Below are positions 12,288 through 12,832 of a DNA stretch of 12,832 bases, piece by piece (positions within the stretch are counted from its first letter, which is position 1; every line of letters begins with the position of its first letter). The notes beneath the pieces were generated by a model. The model was not told the origin of the DNA and searched no databases. It worked only from the letters and a program-made list of their open reading frames with translations. A program made the position numbers and the translations under genes. Source of the stretch: an uncultured Saprospiraceae bacterium (lineage in GTDB: Bacteria > Bacteroidota > Bacteroidia > Chitinophagales > Saprospiraceae); assembly GCA_937930625.1 (NCBI GenBank), contig CALHBW010000102.1, positions 1-12,832 of the forward strand. Direction: 5' to 3'.

Positions 12288-12832
12288 ATTGCAAAAATAA
12301 TAAATCTACAAAAATCAATTGGAATATTTTTGAGAAAATCAAGCGTTCGTAGTTAGGAAGTAATTTGTATTTTAGTTTCTTGTAAATTTATAATGAATTA
12401 ATTATCAATAATTTATGATGGAATATTCCCTTTTAAATTGATACAGATTTAGCTGTAAAAATTGCAAAAAAGTCTTTATAATATCATTTGGGAGATTTTT
12501 GAAAAAATCAAGCGTTCGTAGTTAGGAAGTAATTTGCATTTTAGCTTCGTGTGAATTTATAATAATTTAATTATCAATAATTTACGATGAAATATTTCGT
12601 TTTAAATTGACACAGATTTAGTCGTAAAAATTGCCAAAAAAAGCCTTTATAATGTCATTTGAGGGATTTTTGAGAAAATCAAACATTCATTTATACTTCT
12701 TTAGGGTGAGAATTAGACTTTTTGATGTGAGGGATTTTGTGCTTAGTTTTTGCTTTGAAAGCATGAGTTTATCTGGATAAATGATTGTTTTTAAAGTGAA
12801 AAATAAGTGCAAAAGCCACCGTCAAAATGTTT
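12288..12832. other. Gene-free tail with tandem repeats
   Basis: No credible gene is seen over 545 bp. The main content is the tandem pair at 12326-12665 with a short third remnant (12666-12690). From 12691 to the end is AT-rich sequence with short frames only and nothing I recognise. Confidence 0.65.
12326..12665. repeat. Two tandem copies of a roughly 170-bp non-coding unit
   Basis: Unit 1 (12326-12494, 169 bp) and unit 2 (12495-12665, 171 bp) align along their whole length at about 85-90% by eye. Both contain AAATCAAGCGTTCGTAGTTA, then ATTATCAATAATTTA and ACAGATTTAG. A third copy is only a stub (12666-12690), whose differences from the unit start are mainly G to A. Similarity may extend about 14 bp upstream of unit 1. 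No frame runs through either unit. Confidence 0.8.

Noticed and set aside
12137..12352. 71-aa plus-strand frame over the start of the 194-aa gene
   Set aside because: It is mostly antisense to a better supported gene and lacks a family match.

Overview
The window looks like part of a chromosome from the phylum Bacteroidota. Four things point there: Bacteroidetes-type -7 promoter boxes (TANNTTTG) in front of several genes, the absence of obvious Shine-Dalgarno sequences, the gene neighbourhoods surE - small membrane protein - lpxB and ruvX - def, and the AT-rich spacers. A lineage near Saprospiraceae or Chitinophagales is possible, but I cannot fix a genus. No phage, plasmid, rRNA or tRNA gene is visible.

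Layout: 1-1087 is a gene-free, AT-rich block full of palindromes, including a quasi-palindrome of about 450 bp. Then come der (ribosome-assembly GTPase), rfbC/rmlC (dTDP-rhamnose epimerase) and a small three-helix membrane protein. Two minus-strand genes follow: a small membrane protein and a membrane-anchored coiled-coil protein. A plus-strand run encodes surE, a 100-aa membrane protein, lpxB (lipid A disaccharide synthase) and a NudL-type Nudix hydrolase. Next are a two-domain fasciclin lipoprotein with its own promoter and a YbjQ/UPF0145 protein, then an antitoxin gene with an overlapping RelE/ParE-type toxin gene that is broken by a frameshift. ruvX and def follow. A minus-strand 194-aa protein of unknown function converges on def across a perfect 30-bp palindrome. 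The last about 500 bp are gene-free and carry two tandem copies of a roughly 170-bp unit.

The protein genes are mostly housekeeping (translation, envelope biogenesis, nucleotide clean-up). The unusual content is in the repeats. A family of 31-bp imperfect palindromes occurs four times in the first kilobase (plus a half copy) and twice inside lpxB, in frame, where it encodes a duplicated SSDTS(K/E)VSDD peptide in the linker between the two halves of the enzyme. The copies differ by paired, compensating substitutions. This resembles in principle the Rickettsia palindromic elements that insert into genes. Other palindromes overlap the stop codons of surE, lpxB and def. Hexamer arrays of the AAACTT type sit directly in front of der, surE and lpxB, and lpxB appears to have lost an ATG start inside such an array. 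Several other spacers hold hairpins built from 8-mer short tandem repeats, with a different 8-mer in each.
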